From: SW4 sp042466115
GTDB taxonomy: Bacteria; Pseudomonadota; Alphaproteobacteria; Rhodobacterales; Rhodobacteraceae
DNA length: 64,000 nucleotides
Direction: 5' to 3'
Assembly (NCBI RefSeq): GCF_042466115.1
Contig: NZ_JAXHBQ010000001.1
Coordinates: 1,860,001-1,924,000 of the forward strand
The notes under the pieces were generated by a model. That model saw only the letters and a program-made list of their open reading frames with translations. It made no database searches and was not told the DNA's origin. The position numbers and the translations under genes are program-made. This document shows positions 6,889 to 15,036 of the stretch, piece by piece. The stretch's first letter is position 1. Every line of letters starts with the position of its first letter.

Positions 6889-8934
6889 ATGGCGATGATG
6901 AACAAACCCGCACTGGATCAGGCGTTCAAACGCGCAGCCGCCGCCCACAAGGCCGGCAATCTGGCCGAAGCAAAAGCCGGGTTCGAGCGCATAATCAAGG
7001 CCGTGCCGAACATGGCGCAGGCAAGGTTTCAACTGGCACGTATTCTGCTGGAAGCGGATGACGCAAAAGGTGCGGTTATCCATCTTGAAGCGGCCCGCAA
7101 GTCCGCCCCGAAACAGCCACCGGTCTGGCAACTTAGCGCGATAGCGCTTGGCGTACTTGGAGACACCGCGCGGATTGACAAATTCAACGCCGAACTGCGC
7201 GCCGCGCCCATCCCCGCCACCGTCAAATCCGATATCGCGGCAAAGATGAAATCCGACCGCCCCGCAGAATTCGGTGGTGCCCCCAAGGCAGAAATGGATG
7301 CGTTGATCGCAGCACTGGTGCGCCGGGATGGCGATCAGGCATTCGACATCGCGCAACGACTTGATACGGCGCACCCCGGCAACGCCCTGATCCTGAACGC
7401 CCTTGCAACGGCTTATGAATTGAAAGGTGACGCAACCGCCGCTGACGTCATTTTCCGCAAGGCCATTCGCACCGATCCCTATGCTGCCACCGTGCGCACC
7501 AATTACGCCCGCTACCTAAGCGAGCGCGAGCAGTTTCTGCCTGCGTCCCAACACCTTGAGCGGGCAACGCAACTTCAGCCCGACAACCCCAAACTGCTGA
7601 TCATGTGGGCTGTTGCCCTTTGCGAAATCAAACAAGCCCGCCAGGCCGAGGAGGCCGCACACAAGGCAATTGAGCTGAGTGGCGGCGACCCCGAGGCCAA
7701 GCTTGCCCTTGCCCGCGCACAATCACTGAACCAAAAGCCTGACGCGGCGGTTGCCCTGTTCAACGAACTTGTCGCGGCAAATGCCTGCATGCCACGCGCA
7801 TTGATTCAACGGGCCAACCATTATCAACACAGCGGTGATTTCGAAGCGTCCAACACCGATTATCTGGCCGCCCTCGCGCAAAAGCCCGATATGACGGAAC
7901 TGTTCTATCAGATTGCCGTAGGGCGGAAATTTGCAGCTGATGATCCCGTCATTCCGATTCTGGAAGACCGTGCAAAAGCCGCATCACCCGATGGAATCGA
8001 CGTAAATATCGCGTTTGCACTCAGCAAGATCTACGAAGACACCAAGCAATATGATCGGGTTTTCACCTACCTCAATGCGGCAAACGCGACGCTGGATGAG
8101 GCATGGAATCCGGACCGATATGGCAATTTTGAAAACCACGTCCACGAAATCGCGCTAAAGGTTGACCTTCAAAAGGTCGCAGCTAACTCGCCCAATCGTG
8201 CCAACCCCATTCTGGTAACAGGCTTGCCAAGGTCAGGAACGACGTTGACCGAACAGATCCTTGCGGCCCATTCCACGATGACAGGTGTCGGAGAGGCGCT
8301 CTGGTCACGCGCGGCCTTGCATCCTGTCATGGCCAGCAAGGCCGCTGCGGACTGGACGGAGAACGATCTGACCGCGGCCCTGAATACACTGGGCAGCGAA
8401 TATGAACGGATGGCGCGCCAAGACTTTCCAAATGCCGGCCGCATGGTGGACAAGGCACTTGGAAACCACGAACAAATCGGCCTGTTGCGCGCGGCGATGC
8501 CCGATGCCCGCATTGTCGTTCTCAAGCGTGATCCAAGGGACAATCTGCTATCGATCTACAAGAACCGCTTTGCCGCAGGCAGCCTGAAATACAACACAGA
8601 CATGCGTGCCCTTGCCCATTACTATTCCCGTTTCCTCAAGTGGCTGGATTACTGGCAAGACCTGTGGCCCGACAGTTTCCATGTCCTGGATTACGACAAA
8701 CTGACCGCTGATCCCGAAGGTGAAGCGCGCAAACTTCTTGCCTATTGCGATCTGCCTTGGGAGGACGGCGTGCTGGACTTCCACAAGTCCGACAATTCCG
8801 TGCGCACCCTGTCGGTCTATCAGGTGCGCCAGCCGATTTACCGCAGTTCCGTGCGCAGTTGGGAACGTTATGCCGACGAACTTGCGCCACTGTTTGACGC
8901 ACTCAAGGAATTTGGCGTGCCATTGCCTGACTAA
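6889..8934 (+). CDS. TPR-repeat sulfotransferase-family protein
   Basis: A 681-residue two-part protein. Residues 1 to about 400 are tetratricopeptide-like helical repeats (AAAHKAGNLAEAKAGFERII; ATAYELKGDATAADVIFRKA). From about 435 there is a sulfotransferase domain: TGLPRSGTTLTEQI near 443-456 is the 5'-phosphosulfate-binding loop, and VVLKRDPRDNLLSIYKNRF is the 3'-phosphate-binding region. Such proteins would move sulfate from PAPS to an acceptor, with the repeats recruiting partners. There is no signal peptide, so it is cytoplasmic. It stands alone between the porin terminator and the DUF3576 gene, away from the polysaccharide genes. The acceptor is unknown. Confidence 0.88.
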   Translation: MAMMNKPALDQAFKRAAAAHKAGNLAEAKAGFERIIKAVPNMAQARFQLARILLEADDAKGAVIHLEAARKSAPKQPPVWQLSAIALGVLGDTARIDKFNAELRAAPIPATVKSDIAAKMKSDRPAEFGGAPKAEMDALIAALVRRDGDQAFDIAQRLDTAHPGNALILNALATAYELKGDATAADVIFRKAIRTDPYAATVRTNYARYLSEREQFLPASQHLERATQLQPDNPKLLIMWAVALCEIKQARQAEEAAHKAIELSGGDPEAKLALARAQSLNQKPDAAVALFNELVAANACMPRALIQRANHYQHSGDFEASNTDYLAALAQKPDMTELFYQIAVGRKFAADDPVIPILEDRAKAASPDGIDVNIAFALSKIYEDTKQYDRVFTYLNAANATLDEAWNPDRYGNFENHVHEIALKVDLQKVAANSPNRANPILVTGLPRSGTTLTEQILAAHSTMTGVGEALWSRAALHPVMASKAAADWTENDLTAALNTLGSEYERMARQDFPNAGRMVDKALGNHEQIGLLRAAMPDARIVVLKRDPRDNLLSIYKNRFAAGSLKYNTDMRALAHYYSRFLKWLDYWQDLWPDSFHVLDYDKLTADPEGEARKLLAYCDLPWEDGVLDFHKSDNSVRTLSVYQVRQPIYRSSVRSWERYADELAPLFDALKEFGVPLPD

Positions 8935-9008
8935 GGCACGCGACAGACTCTTGTGAGGACTGGCAACATTGGCTAGGTATTCAGGGACAAATACATGGGG
9001 GCCGGGTT

Positions 9009-9497
9009 TTGGCACATATCCTTTCGTTTCGTTCGCTTATTGCTGCGGGTTCGCTGGCCGCGCTGACGGCCTGTGGCAGTTCCGGCAGCCTGGGTGGCAG
9101 CAACCCTTTTGGCAGTATCGGCAGCCTTGGCATTTCCGGTGGCGGTGCACGCGCGACTGATACTCCAACGCGGCAAGCCGTGCGCACACGCGGGGCCGAA
9201 AATGTAGCAGTAAACCGCTACCTTTGGGCCGCGTCGATTGATGTATTGAACTTCCTGCCGATCGAAAGCGTTGATCCGTTCACCGGCGTGATTTCGATGG
9301 GCTTTGGCACCCCGCCGGGTGGCAGCCGCAGCTATCGTGCAACGATTTACATCACCGATCCCGCACTTGATGCCCGTTCGCTCAACCTGTCGCTGCTGAC
9401 GCGCGGCGGACCGGCAAGCGTCGAAACAACCCGCGCCGTCGAGGACGCGATCCTGTCACGCGCGCGCCAGCTACGGATTGCGGACGGACGGCTTTAG
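9009..9497 (+). CDS. DUF3576 lipoprotein
   Basis: A 162-residue predicted outer-membrane lipoprotein. Residues 1-21 form a lipoprotein signal with lipobox LTAC, C22 being the acylated cysteine, followed by a Gly/Ser-rich linker (GSSGSLGGSNPFGSIGSLG). The conserved DUF3576 domain follows (NRYLWAASIDVLNFLPIESVDPFTGVISMGFGTP, given here as its boundaries 68-101). The function is unknown. The start is TTG at 9009, with GGGGG six bases upstream; no in-frame ATG is available before the signal peptide. In this order the gene directly precedes leuS, a recurrent arrangement in Rhodobacterales. Confidence 0.85.
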   Translation: MAHILSFRSLIAAGSLAALTACGSSGSLGGSNPFGSIGSLGISGGGARATDTPTRQAVRTRGAENVAVNRYLWAASIDVLNFLPIESVDPFTGVISMGFGTPPGGSRSYRATIYITDPALDARSLNLSLLTRGGPASVETTRAVEDAILSRARQLRIADGRL

Positions 9498-9525
9498 GCC
9501 CGCACGGCACCTTCCCTTGCGACCG

Positions 9526-9553
9526 CGCCGGGCCTGCAATACGCCCGGCGTTT
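9526..9553 (+). terminator. Stem-loop between the DUF3576 gene and leuS
   Basis: Perfect 8-bp stem CGCCGGGC (9526-9533) with GCCCGGCG (9543-9550), a 9-base loop, then only TTT before CAC. A weak terminator or a leader structure of leuS. Confidence 0.45.
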
Positions 9554-9573
9554 CACATTCAAGGACCATATCC

Positions 9574-12132
9574 ATGTCCCCCTACTCTCCTGCTGAAATC
9601 GAAGCCAAGTGGCAAGCCGCCTGGGACAAGGCCGGCACATTCAAAGCCGTGCGCACAGCCGACAAGCCGAAGTATTACGTGCTGGAAATGTTTCCCTATC
9701 CTTCGGGGCGCATTCATATCGGCCATGTGCGCAACTACACCATGGGCGATGTGATCGCGCGCTACAAACTGGCGACGGGCCACAACGTGCTGCACCCGAT
9801 GGGGTTTGATGCCTTTGGGATGCCTGCTGAAAATGCGGCGATGGCATCCGGCGGCCACCCCAAGGATTGGACATACCAGAACATCGACGACATGGTCGCG
9901 CAGATGAAACCGCTGGGGTTCGGGCTTGACTGGTCGCGCATGTTCGCGACCTGTGATCCCGAATATTACGGCCAGCAGCAGGCCCTGTTCATCGACATGC
10001 TGGATGCGGGCCTGATTGACCGCAAGAATGCCACCGTGAACTGGGATCCGGTCGATATGACCGTGCTGGCCAACGAACAGGTGATCGACGGCAAAGGCTG
10101 GCGATCAGGGGCCGAGGTTGAGCGCAAAGACCTGACCCAGTGGTTCTTCAAGATTTCCGACATGGCCGAAGAACTGCTGGACGCGCTTGACGGGCTGGAC
10201 GACTGGCCCGCCAAGGTCAAACTGATGCAAGCCAACTGGATTGGCAAATCGCGCGGCCTGCAATTCGCCTTTTCGATGATCGACGGCCCCGCGGGCCATG
10301 ACCGGATCGAGGTTTACACAACCCGCCCCGACACCTTGATGGGCGCATCGTTCATCGGCATTTCGCCCGATCACCCGCTGGCCAAGCAGCTGGAACAGGA
10401 CAACTCCGATCTGGCCGCCTTCAACGCGGAATGCCGCAAGGGTGGCACCACCGAAGAGGCGCTGGAAAAGGCCGACAAAATGGGGTTCGACACGGGCCTG
10501 CGTGTGCGCCACCCGTTTGATACCGCATGGGAACTGCCCGTTTATGTCGCCAACTTCATCCTGATGGACTATGGCACTGGCGCGATTTTCGGCTGCCCCG
10601 CCCATGACCAACGCGATTTCGACTTTGCCACGAAATACGGCCTGCCGATCATCCCGACCTTCCTGCCGTCAGCGGATAGCGACCCCGAACTGACCGAGGC
10701 CTTCGTTCCGACGAAAACCGAAATGGTCCATTGGGTCGCGCCGTTCAACTGGGACGCGGCGACCACCGGCGCCGATGCCATCGACGCCGCAATCGCGTTC
10801 TGCGAATCCAATGGCGTGGGCCAAGGTGTCACCAAATTCCGCCTGCGCGATTGGGGCCTGTCGCGGCAGCGCTATTGGGGTTGCCCGATCCCTGTTGTGC
10901 ATTGCGATACCTGCGGCGTGGTGCCGGAAAAGAAGGACAACCTGCCCGTCGAGCTGCCCTATGATGTGACATTCGACATCCCCGGCAACCCGCTTGACCG
11001 CCACCCCACATGGCGTGATACGGCTTGCCCGTCTTGCGGGAAACCTGCCAAGCGGGAAACCGACACGATGGACACATTCGTGGATTCGTCATGGTATTTC
11101 GCGCGCTTTACCTCGCCCCATGCGGATACGCCCACGAGCGCCGAAGACGCCGCCTATTGGATGAACGTCGATCAATACATCGGCGGGATCGAACACGCGA
11201 TCCTGCACCTGCTTTATTCGCGGTTCTTTGCCCGCGCGATGCAGAAAACCGGCCACCTGCCCGCCAAGGCGATCGAACCGTTTGATGCGCTGTTTACGCA
11301 AGGGATGGTGACGCATGCGATCTACAAAACAGCCGGCAAGGACGGGCGTCCCGTCTATCATTATCCCGAAACCGTTGAATTACGTGACGGGAGCGGGTTC
11401 CTCAAGGATGGCACGCAGGTCGAAATCATCCCCTCTGCCAAGATGTCCAAATCCAAAAACAACGTAGTGGATCCGGTCGCGATCATTGACCAATACGGGG
11501 CCGATACCGCCCGTTGGTTCGTGCTATCCGACAGCCCGCCGGAACGGGATGTGGAATGGACGGCATCGGGTGCCGAAGCGGCGTTCAAGCACCTGTCGCG
11601 CGTGCATCGGATTGCAAGCGACATCGCTGAAACCAGCGAAGCAGCCGCGCCCGAAGCTGACCAACAACTGCTCCGCGAGATGCACAAGACCATCTTTGAT
11701 GTGACCCAAGGCGTCGAAAGCTTCGGCTTCAACGCCTCCATCGCCAAACTCTACGCCTTTACCAACACGCTTGCCAAATCCAAGGCGGGTGCGGACGCAA
11801 AACGCACAGCCATGCGCACGCTCGCGCAACTCATGTCACCCATGACGCCACACTTGGCCGAAGATATCTGGGCGATGCTGGGCGGTGAAGGCCTGATCGC
11901 CAACGCCCCCTGGCCCACGGCGGACGAGGCGATGCTGGTCGAGGATACCGTGACCCTGCCGATCCAGATCAACGGCAAGCGGCGGTCGGAAATCACCGTG
12001 GCCAAGGACATGCCAAAGGACGAGATTGAAAAACTTGTGCTGGCGGATCAAGCTGTGGTGCGCACCCTTGACGGGGCCGCGCCGAAAAAGCTGATCGTCG
12101 TGCCAGGAAGGATCGTCAATGTCGTCATCTAG
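9574..12132 (+). CDS. leuS: Leucyl-tRNA synthetase
   Basis: An 852-residue class Ia aminoacyl-tRNA synthetase that charges tRNA-Leu. The ATP-binding HIGH motif is at 48-51 (GRIHIGHVRNY) and KMSKS at 623-627. Between them lies the large CP1 editing domain (YTTRPDTLMGASF, TGAIFGCPAHDQRD) and the DWGLSRQRYWGCPIP segment. A zinc-ribbon-like CDTCG ... CPSCG segment is present. The ATG at 9574 fits the family N-terminus (SPAEIEAKWQ). It is the first gene of the leuS-lptE-holA operon and overlaps lptE by 14 bases. Confidence 0.98.
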   Translation: MSPYSPAEIEAKWQAAWDKAGTFKAVRTADKPKYYVLEMFPYPSGRIHIGHVRNYTMGDVIARYKLATGHNVLHPMGFDAFGMPAENAAMASGGHPKDWTYQNIDDMVAQMKPLGFGLDWSRMFATCDPEYYGQQQALFIDMLDAGLIDRKNATVNWDPVDMTVLANEQVIDGKGWRSGAEVERKDLTQWFFKISDMAEELLDALDGLDDWPAKVKLMQANWIGKSRGLQFAFSMIDGPAGHDRIEVYTTRPDTLMGASFIGISPDHPLAKQLEQDNSDLAAFNAECRKGGTTEEALEKADKMGFDTGLRVRHPFDTAWELPVYVANFILMDYGTGAIFGCPAHDQRDFDFATKYGLPIIPTFLPSADSDPELTEAFVPTKTEMVHWVAPFNWDAATTGADAIDAAIAFCESNGVGQGVTKFRLRDWGLSRQRYWGCPIPVVHCDTCGVVPEKKDNLPVELPYDVTFDIPGNPLDRHPTWRDTACPSCGKPAKRETDTMDTFVDSSWYFARFTSPHADTPTSAEDAAYWMNVDQYIGGIEHAILHLLYSRFFARAMQKTGHLPAKAIEPFDALFTQGMVTHAIYKTAGKDGRPVYHYPETVELRDGSGFLKDGTQVEIIPSAKMSKSKNNVVDPVAIIDQYGADTARWFVLSDSPPERDVEWTASGAEAAFKHLSRVHRIASDIAETSEAAAPEADQQLLREMHKTIFDVTQGVESFGFNASIAKLYAFTNTLAKSKAGADAKRTAMRTLAQLMSPMTPHLAEDIWAMLGGEGLIANAPWPTADEAMLVEDTVTLPIQINGKRRSEITVAKDMPKDEIEKLVLADQAVVRTLDGAAPKKLIVVPGRIVNVVI

Positions 12133-12613
12133 CCCCGCCTTACCCCGCCGCGCCCTGATCCTTGGGGCGCTTGCCTTGGGCGGCTGCGGCTTTGCACCGG
12201 TTTACGGCACATCCGGTGCAGGCGGGGCGTTGCGCAACGCTGTCGATATCGAAACGCCTGCCACCCGTGAAGGGTTCCGCCTGCGCGCGCGCATTGAAGA
12301 TCGGTTAGGGCGCACGGCATCGCCGCGCTATCGCTTGCGGGTCGCGCTGGATATCGATGCAAACCCAGTTGCAATCACGACCCAGCAAGATACGACGCGC
12401 TACAACCTGCCCGGCATCGCAACATGGACATTGATGGAAATGGGTGATGATACCGCCCTTGCCAGCGGTCAGGTCGACACATTTACCGCCTATTCCGCGG
12501 CCGGCACTACGGTTGCGACCCTTGAAGCCGAAGGCGATGCGCGCGACCGGCTTGGGACGGCCCTTGCCGATCTGATCATCACGCGGTTGATGATCGCCGC
12601 GCAGGACCTTTAG
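12119..12613 (+). CDS. lptE: LPS-assembly lipoprotein LptE
   Basis: A 164-residue lipoprotein with signal RRALILGALALGGC (acylated C23) followed by GFAPVYG, a hallmark of LptE/RlpB. LptE plugs the LptD barrel in the outer membrane and completes LPS delivery to the cell surface. Its start lies inside the end of leuS (14-base overlap) and is preceded by AGGAAGG; holA begins 4 bases after its stop. This leuS-lptE-holA order is conserved in many proteobacteria and supports the call, as LptE sequences themselves are poorly conserved. Confidence 0.92.
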   Translation: MSSSSPALPRRALILGALALGGCGFAPVYGTSGAGGALRNAVDIETPATREGFRLRARIEDRLGRTASPRYRLRVALDIDANPVAITTQQDTTRYNLPGIATWTLMEMGDDTALASGQVDTFTAYSAAGTTVATLEAEGDARDRLGTALADLIITRLMIAAQDL

Positions 12614-12617
12614 CGCG

Positions 12618-13649
12618 ATGAAACTGAACCCGCGCGACGCATCCGGCTATTTTCGCAAGCCCGATCCTGACCGCACGGGCCTGTTGATTTTCGGCGCCGA
12701 TGCCATGCGCGTCGCCCAACGACGCCAAGAGGTTATCGCCGCACTTGTTGGCCCCGAGGGCGAGGCCGAAATGCGGCTGACCCGTATCAACGCCGGTGAT
12801 CTGCGCAAGGACCCCGCATTGCTGACTGACGCGATCAAGGCGCAGGGGTTTTTCCCGGGTGCGCGCGTCACTTTTGTCGAGGGGGCGACAGATGGGCTGG
12901 CCAAGGTAATTGGTGACGCGCTCGCGGATTGGCGGCAAGGCGATGCCCAAGTCATCGTGACCGCTGGCCAACTGACGGCCAAGTCCGCCCTGCGCAAACT
13001 GTTCGAGGCGCACACAAACGCCTATTGCGTGGGTCTTTACGACGATCCACCCTCGCGCGACGAGATCGAGGCGATTGTCAAAGCTGCAAACTTGCGGCCC
13101 CTGAGCCGCGATGCGATGGAGCAGCTGACGGTTCTGTCGCGGATGCTTGAACCCGGTGATTTTCGCCAAACGGTCGAAAAACTTGGGCTTTACAAACATG
13201 GCGACGACACCGAGGTCAGCATTGCCGACATCAGCGCCTGCGCGCCACAATCAAGCGAAGCGGCGCTGGATGATGTCCTCAATATCGTCGCTGAGGCCAA
13301 GGCCGACCAGATCGGTCCGACCCTGCGCAAGCTTTATGCCCAAGGTGTGAACCCTGTGGCGCTGTGTATTGGCGCAAACCGCCATTTTCGGGCGCTGCAT
13401 ACCGTTGTAAGTGATCCCGGTGGCGTGAATGCGGGCATAGGCCGGTTGCGCCCGCCTGTGTTTGGTCCGCGCCGTGACCGGATGGCGCGCCAGGCTAGCC
13501 AGTGGGGGCGTGCCAACCTGGAAGATGCGCTTGCCCACCTGATTGATACCGATCTTCAGCTACGCTCGGCCGATACGGCGCCAAAAGGTGCGCTGGTTGA
13601 ACGAATGCTGATCCGCATCGCCATGTTGGCAAAGCGCACGGCGCGCTAG
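12618..13649 (+). CDS. holA: DNA polymerase III subunit delta
   Basis: A 343-residue clamp-loader subunit that opens the beta sliding clamp. The N-terminal domain (about 20-150) contains LLIFGADAMRVAQRRQEVI and the segment FFPGARVTFVEGATDGL; the C-terminal helical collar domain includes ALDDVLNIVAEAKADQIGPTL and ALCIGANRHFRALH. The gene is last in the leuS-lptE-holA operon. Its last 90 bases are antisense to the 3' end of the flippase gene on the other strand. Confidence 0.93.
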   Translation: MKLNPRDASGYFRKPDPDRTGLLIFGADAMRVAQRRQEVIAALVGPEGEAEMRLTRINAGDLRKDPALLTDAIKAQGFFPGARVTFVEGATDGLAKVIGDALADWRQGDAQVIVTAGQLTAKSALRKLFEAHTNAYCVGLYDDPPSRDEIEAIVKAANLRPLSRDAMEQLTVLSRMLEPGDFRQTVEKLGLYKHGDDTEVSIADISACAPQSSEAALDDVLNIVAEAKADQIGPTLRKLYAQGVNPVALCIGANRHFRALHTVVSDPGGVNAGIGRLRPPVFGPRRDRMARQASQWGRANLEDALAHLIDTDLQLRSADTAPKGALVERMLIRIAMLAKRTAR

Positions 13650-14870
13650 CCCGATCCGCGGTGGCAGAACCCAGACAACAAGCACAAGCTGACCCGTCAA
13701 AAGGACACATGCCGCCAGGTTTAGGCCAATCGCCGCGCCCGCGCCCGCGATGCCCAGGATGATGGCGGCAAAAAATCCGATGCTTGTCCAGACAACCGGA
13801 CCTGCAATTCCACCAACTATGCCACGACCCACCGCAACCTTGACCCATGCCTCGCTAACGGCGCGCAGAACCAGTGCAAGCAACATCAGGCGTGCAAACC
13901 AAAGGTCGGACGGCAGCAGTTCGGGCCCGTTCGGCGACAGCGCATTTAGAACATCGGGCAACCAGATTGCGAGCGTCAATCCCGCCGCGCCAACCCCGGC
14001 CGCCTGCACCAAAGTCGCCCGCCAAAGCAGGCTATGTGCACCTGTTGGCCCCAAGCGCGCAGCCAGCCCGTCAAGCCCGATCAGCAGCACTGTCGCAAGC
14101 TGCCGCAAGTATCCCAGCACGACGAATATCAAGGCCAGTGTCACAAATTCCGGTGGTGGCAAAAGCACCCCGGCAACAATCACCGGCAACCGCAACGTGA
14201 ACTGACCCGACAGCGCCAAAAGCCCGGTTTGGCGCAATAATACCCAAGGATTTATCGGGTGCGCAGCCTGTTGCGCGACTGGCCCCGCAGGCCAAAGCAT
14301 AGCCAAACCCATCAGGCCAACCAGCGAAACGCATAGCGCTTGAAAGAACCAAAGCATCACTTGGTCAAGCGGACTATCGCCAGCCAAACGACTGACCAGC
14401 ACAAAGCAGGCAAGCTCGGCGCAACGCCGCGCCGCTACATGGCAGGTGAATGTCAGCTGTTGGCCTGCAACAAGGAAAGCAGCCAATTTGGGTGCGAGGG
14501 CCGTGTGAACAAGCCCCCAGATCAGCGAACTTGCCAACCCCCATGCCAGAAGGTGTGGCGCGAACATGCCCTGCGTTGCGCTAAATACAACCCCTGCCCC
14601 AAGACCCCCGATTGTCACAATAGCCAACAGTAACCAGCGAATCTGTTGGTTGGCGCGGGCCTGACCGCGCACAAGTAGCGGCACCGAGACAGTTTCAGCG
14701 ATATTTCCAGGCAGCATTGCAACCCAGCGCCACGCCAGAACCATCAGGTAAAGGCCAAGCAAATCCTGCCCCATGCCCGCGACAAGGCGGATCATCCAAA
14801 GGCCGATACCCAGCGTTACGAACAAACGGATTGCGTTAACAAGCGCGTTATTTAACAGGCGTTTCTGCAT
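13560..14870 (-). CDS. Wzx-like polysaccharide flippase / MATE-fold membrane protein
   Basis: A 436-residue integral membrane protein with about 12 hydrophobic helices, a short basic N-terminus (MQKRLLNNALVNAIRLFVTLGIGLWMIRL) typical of the oligosaccharide flippase family, and a basic C-terminal tail. It would flip undecaprenyl-linked sugar units across the inner membrane. It lies at the edge of the polysaccharide region and is divergent from the CapD-type dehydratase. The start is taken at the ATG nearest the transmembrane domain; the frame extends about 26 codons upstream to a TTG. The final 30 codons are antisense to holA and probably dispensable. It could be the partner for the second assembly set, which has no Wzx of its own. 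Confidence 0.8.
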   Translation of the reverse strand: MQKRLLNNALVNAIRLFVTLGIGLWMIRLVAGMGQDLLGLYLMVLAWRWVAMLPGNIAETVSVPLLVRGQARANQQIRWLLLAIVTIGGLGAGVVFSATQGMFAPHLLAWGLASSLIWGLVHTALAPKLAAFLVAGQQLTFTCHVAARRCAELACFVLVSRLAGDSPLDQVMLWFFQALCVSLVGLMGLAMLWPAGPVAQQAAHPINPWVLLRQTGLLALSGQFTLRLPVIVAGVLLPPPEFVTLALIFVVLGYLRQLATVLLIGLDGLAARLGPTGAHSLLWRATLVQAAGVGAAGLTLAIWLPDVLNALSPNGPELLPSDLWFARLMLLALVLRAVSEAWVKVAVGRGIVGGIAGPVVWTSIGFFAAIILGIAGAGAAIGLNLAACVLLTGQLVLVVWVLPPRIGLARRALCQHGDADQHSFNQRTFWRRIGRA

Positions 14871-14985
14871 TTTTTCCTTGCGCGACGTCAACATGCGGTG
14901 ACAAAAAGTGGCACGTTCTGGGAAGGCTATCATGTGAGCTGTTAACAATTGATGTTAGGCGGATCGCCGCGAGTAACCGGTTTAG

Positions 14986-15025
14986 CGCAAAAAATTTTGC
15001 GAACTGCGCGCTCTAGTTGTATAAG
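14986..15025 (+). promoter_or_regulatory. Promoter with palindrome over the -35 of the CapD-type gene
   Basis: TTGCGA (14997-15002), 17-base spacer, TATAAG (15020-15025) is a good sigma-70 promoter predicting a start near 15032. A 16-base palindrome, CGCAAAA-AA-TTTTGCG (14986-15001), covers the -35 and could be an operator. The predicted start is only about 5 bases before ATG 15037, which implies either a leaderless message or translation from GTG 15061. Confidence 0.5.
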
Positions 15026-15036
15026 TTGTGGATTGA

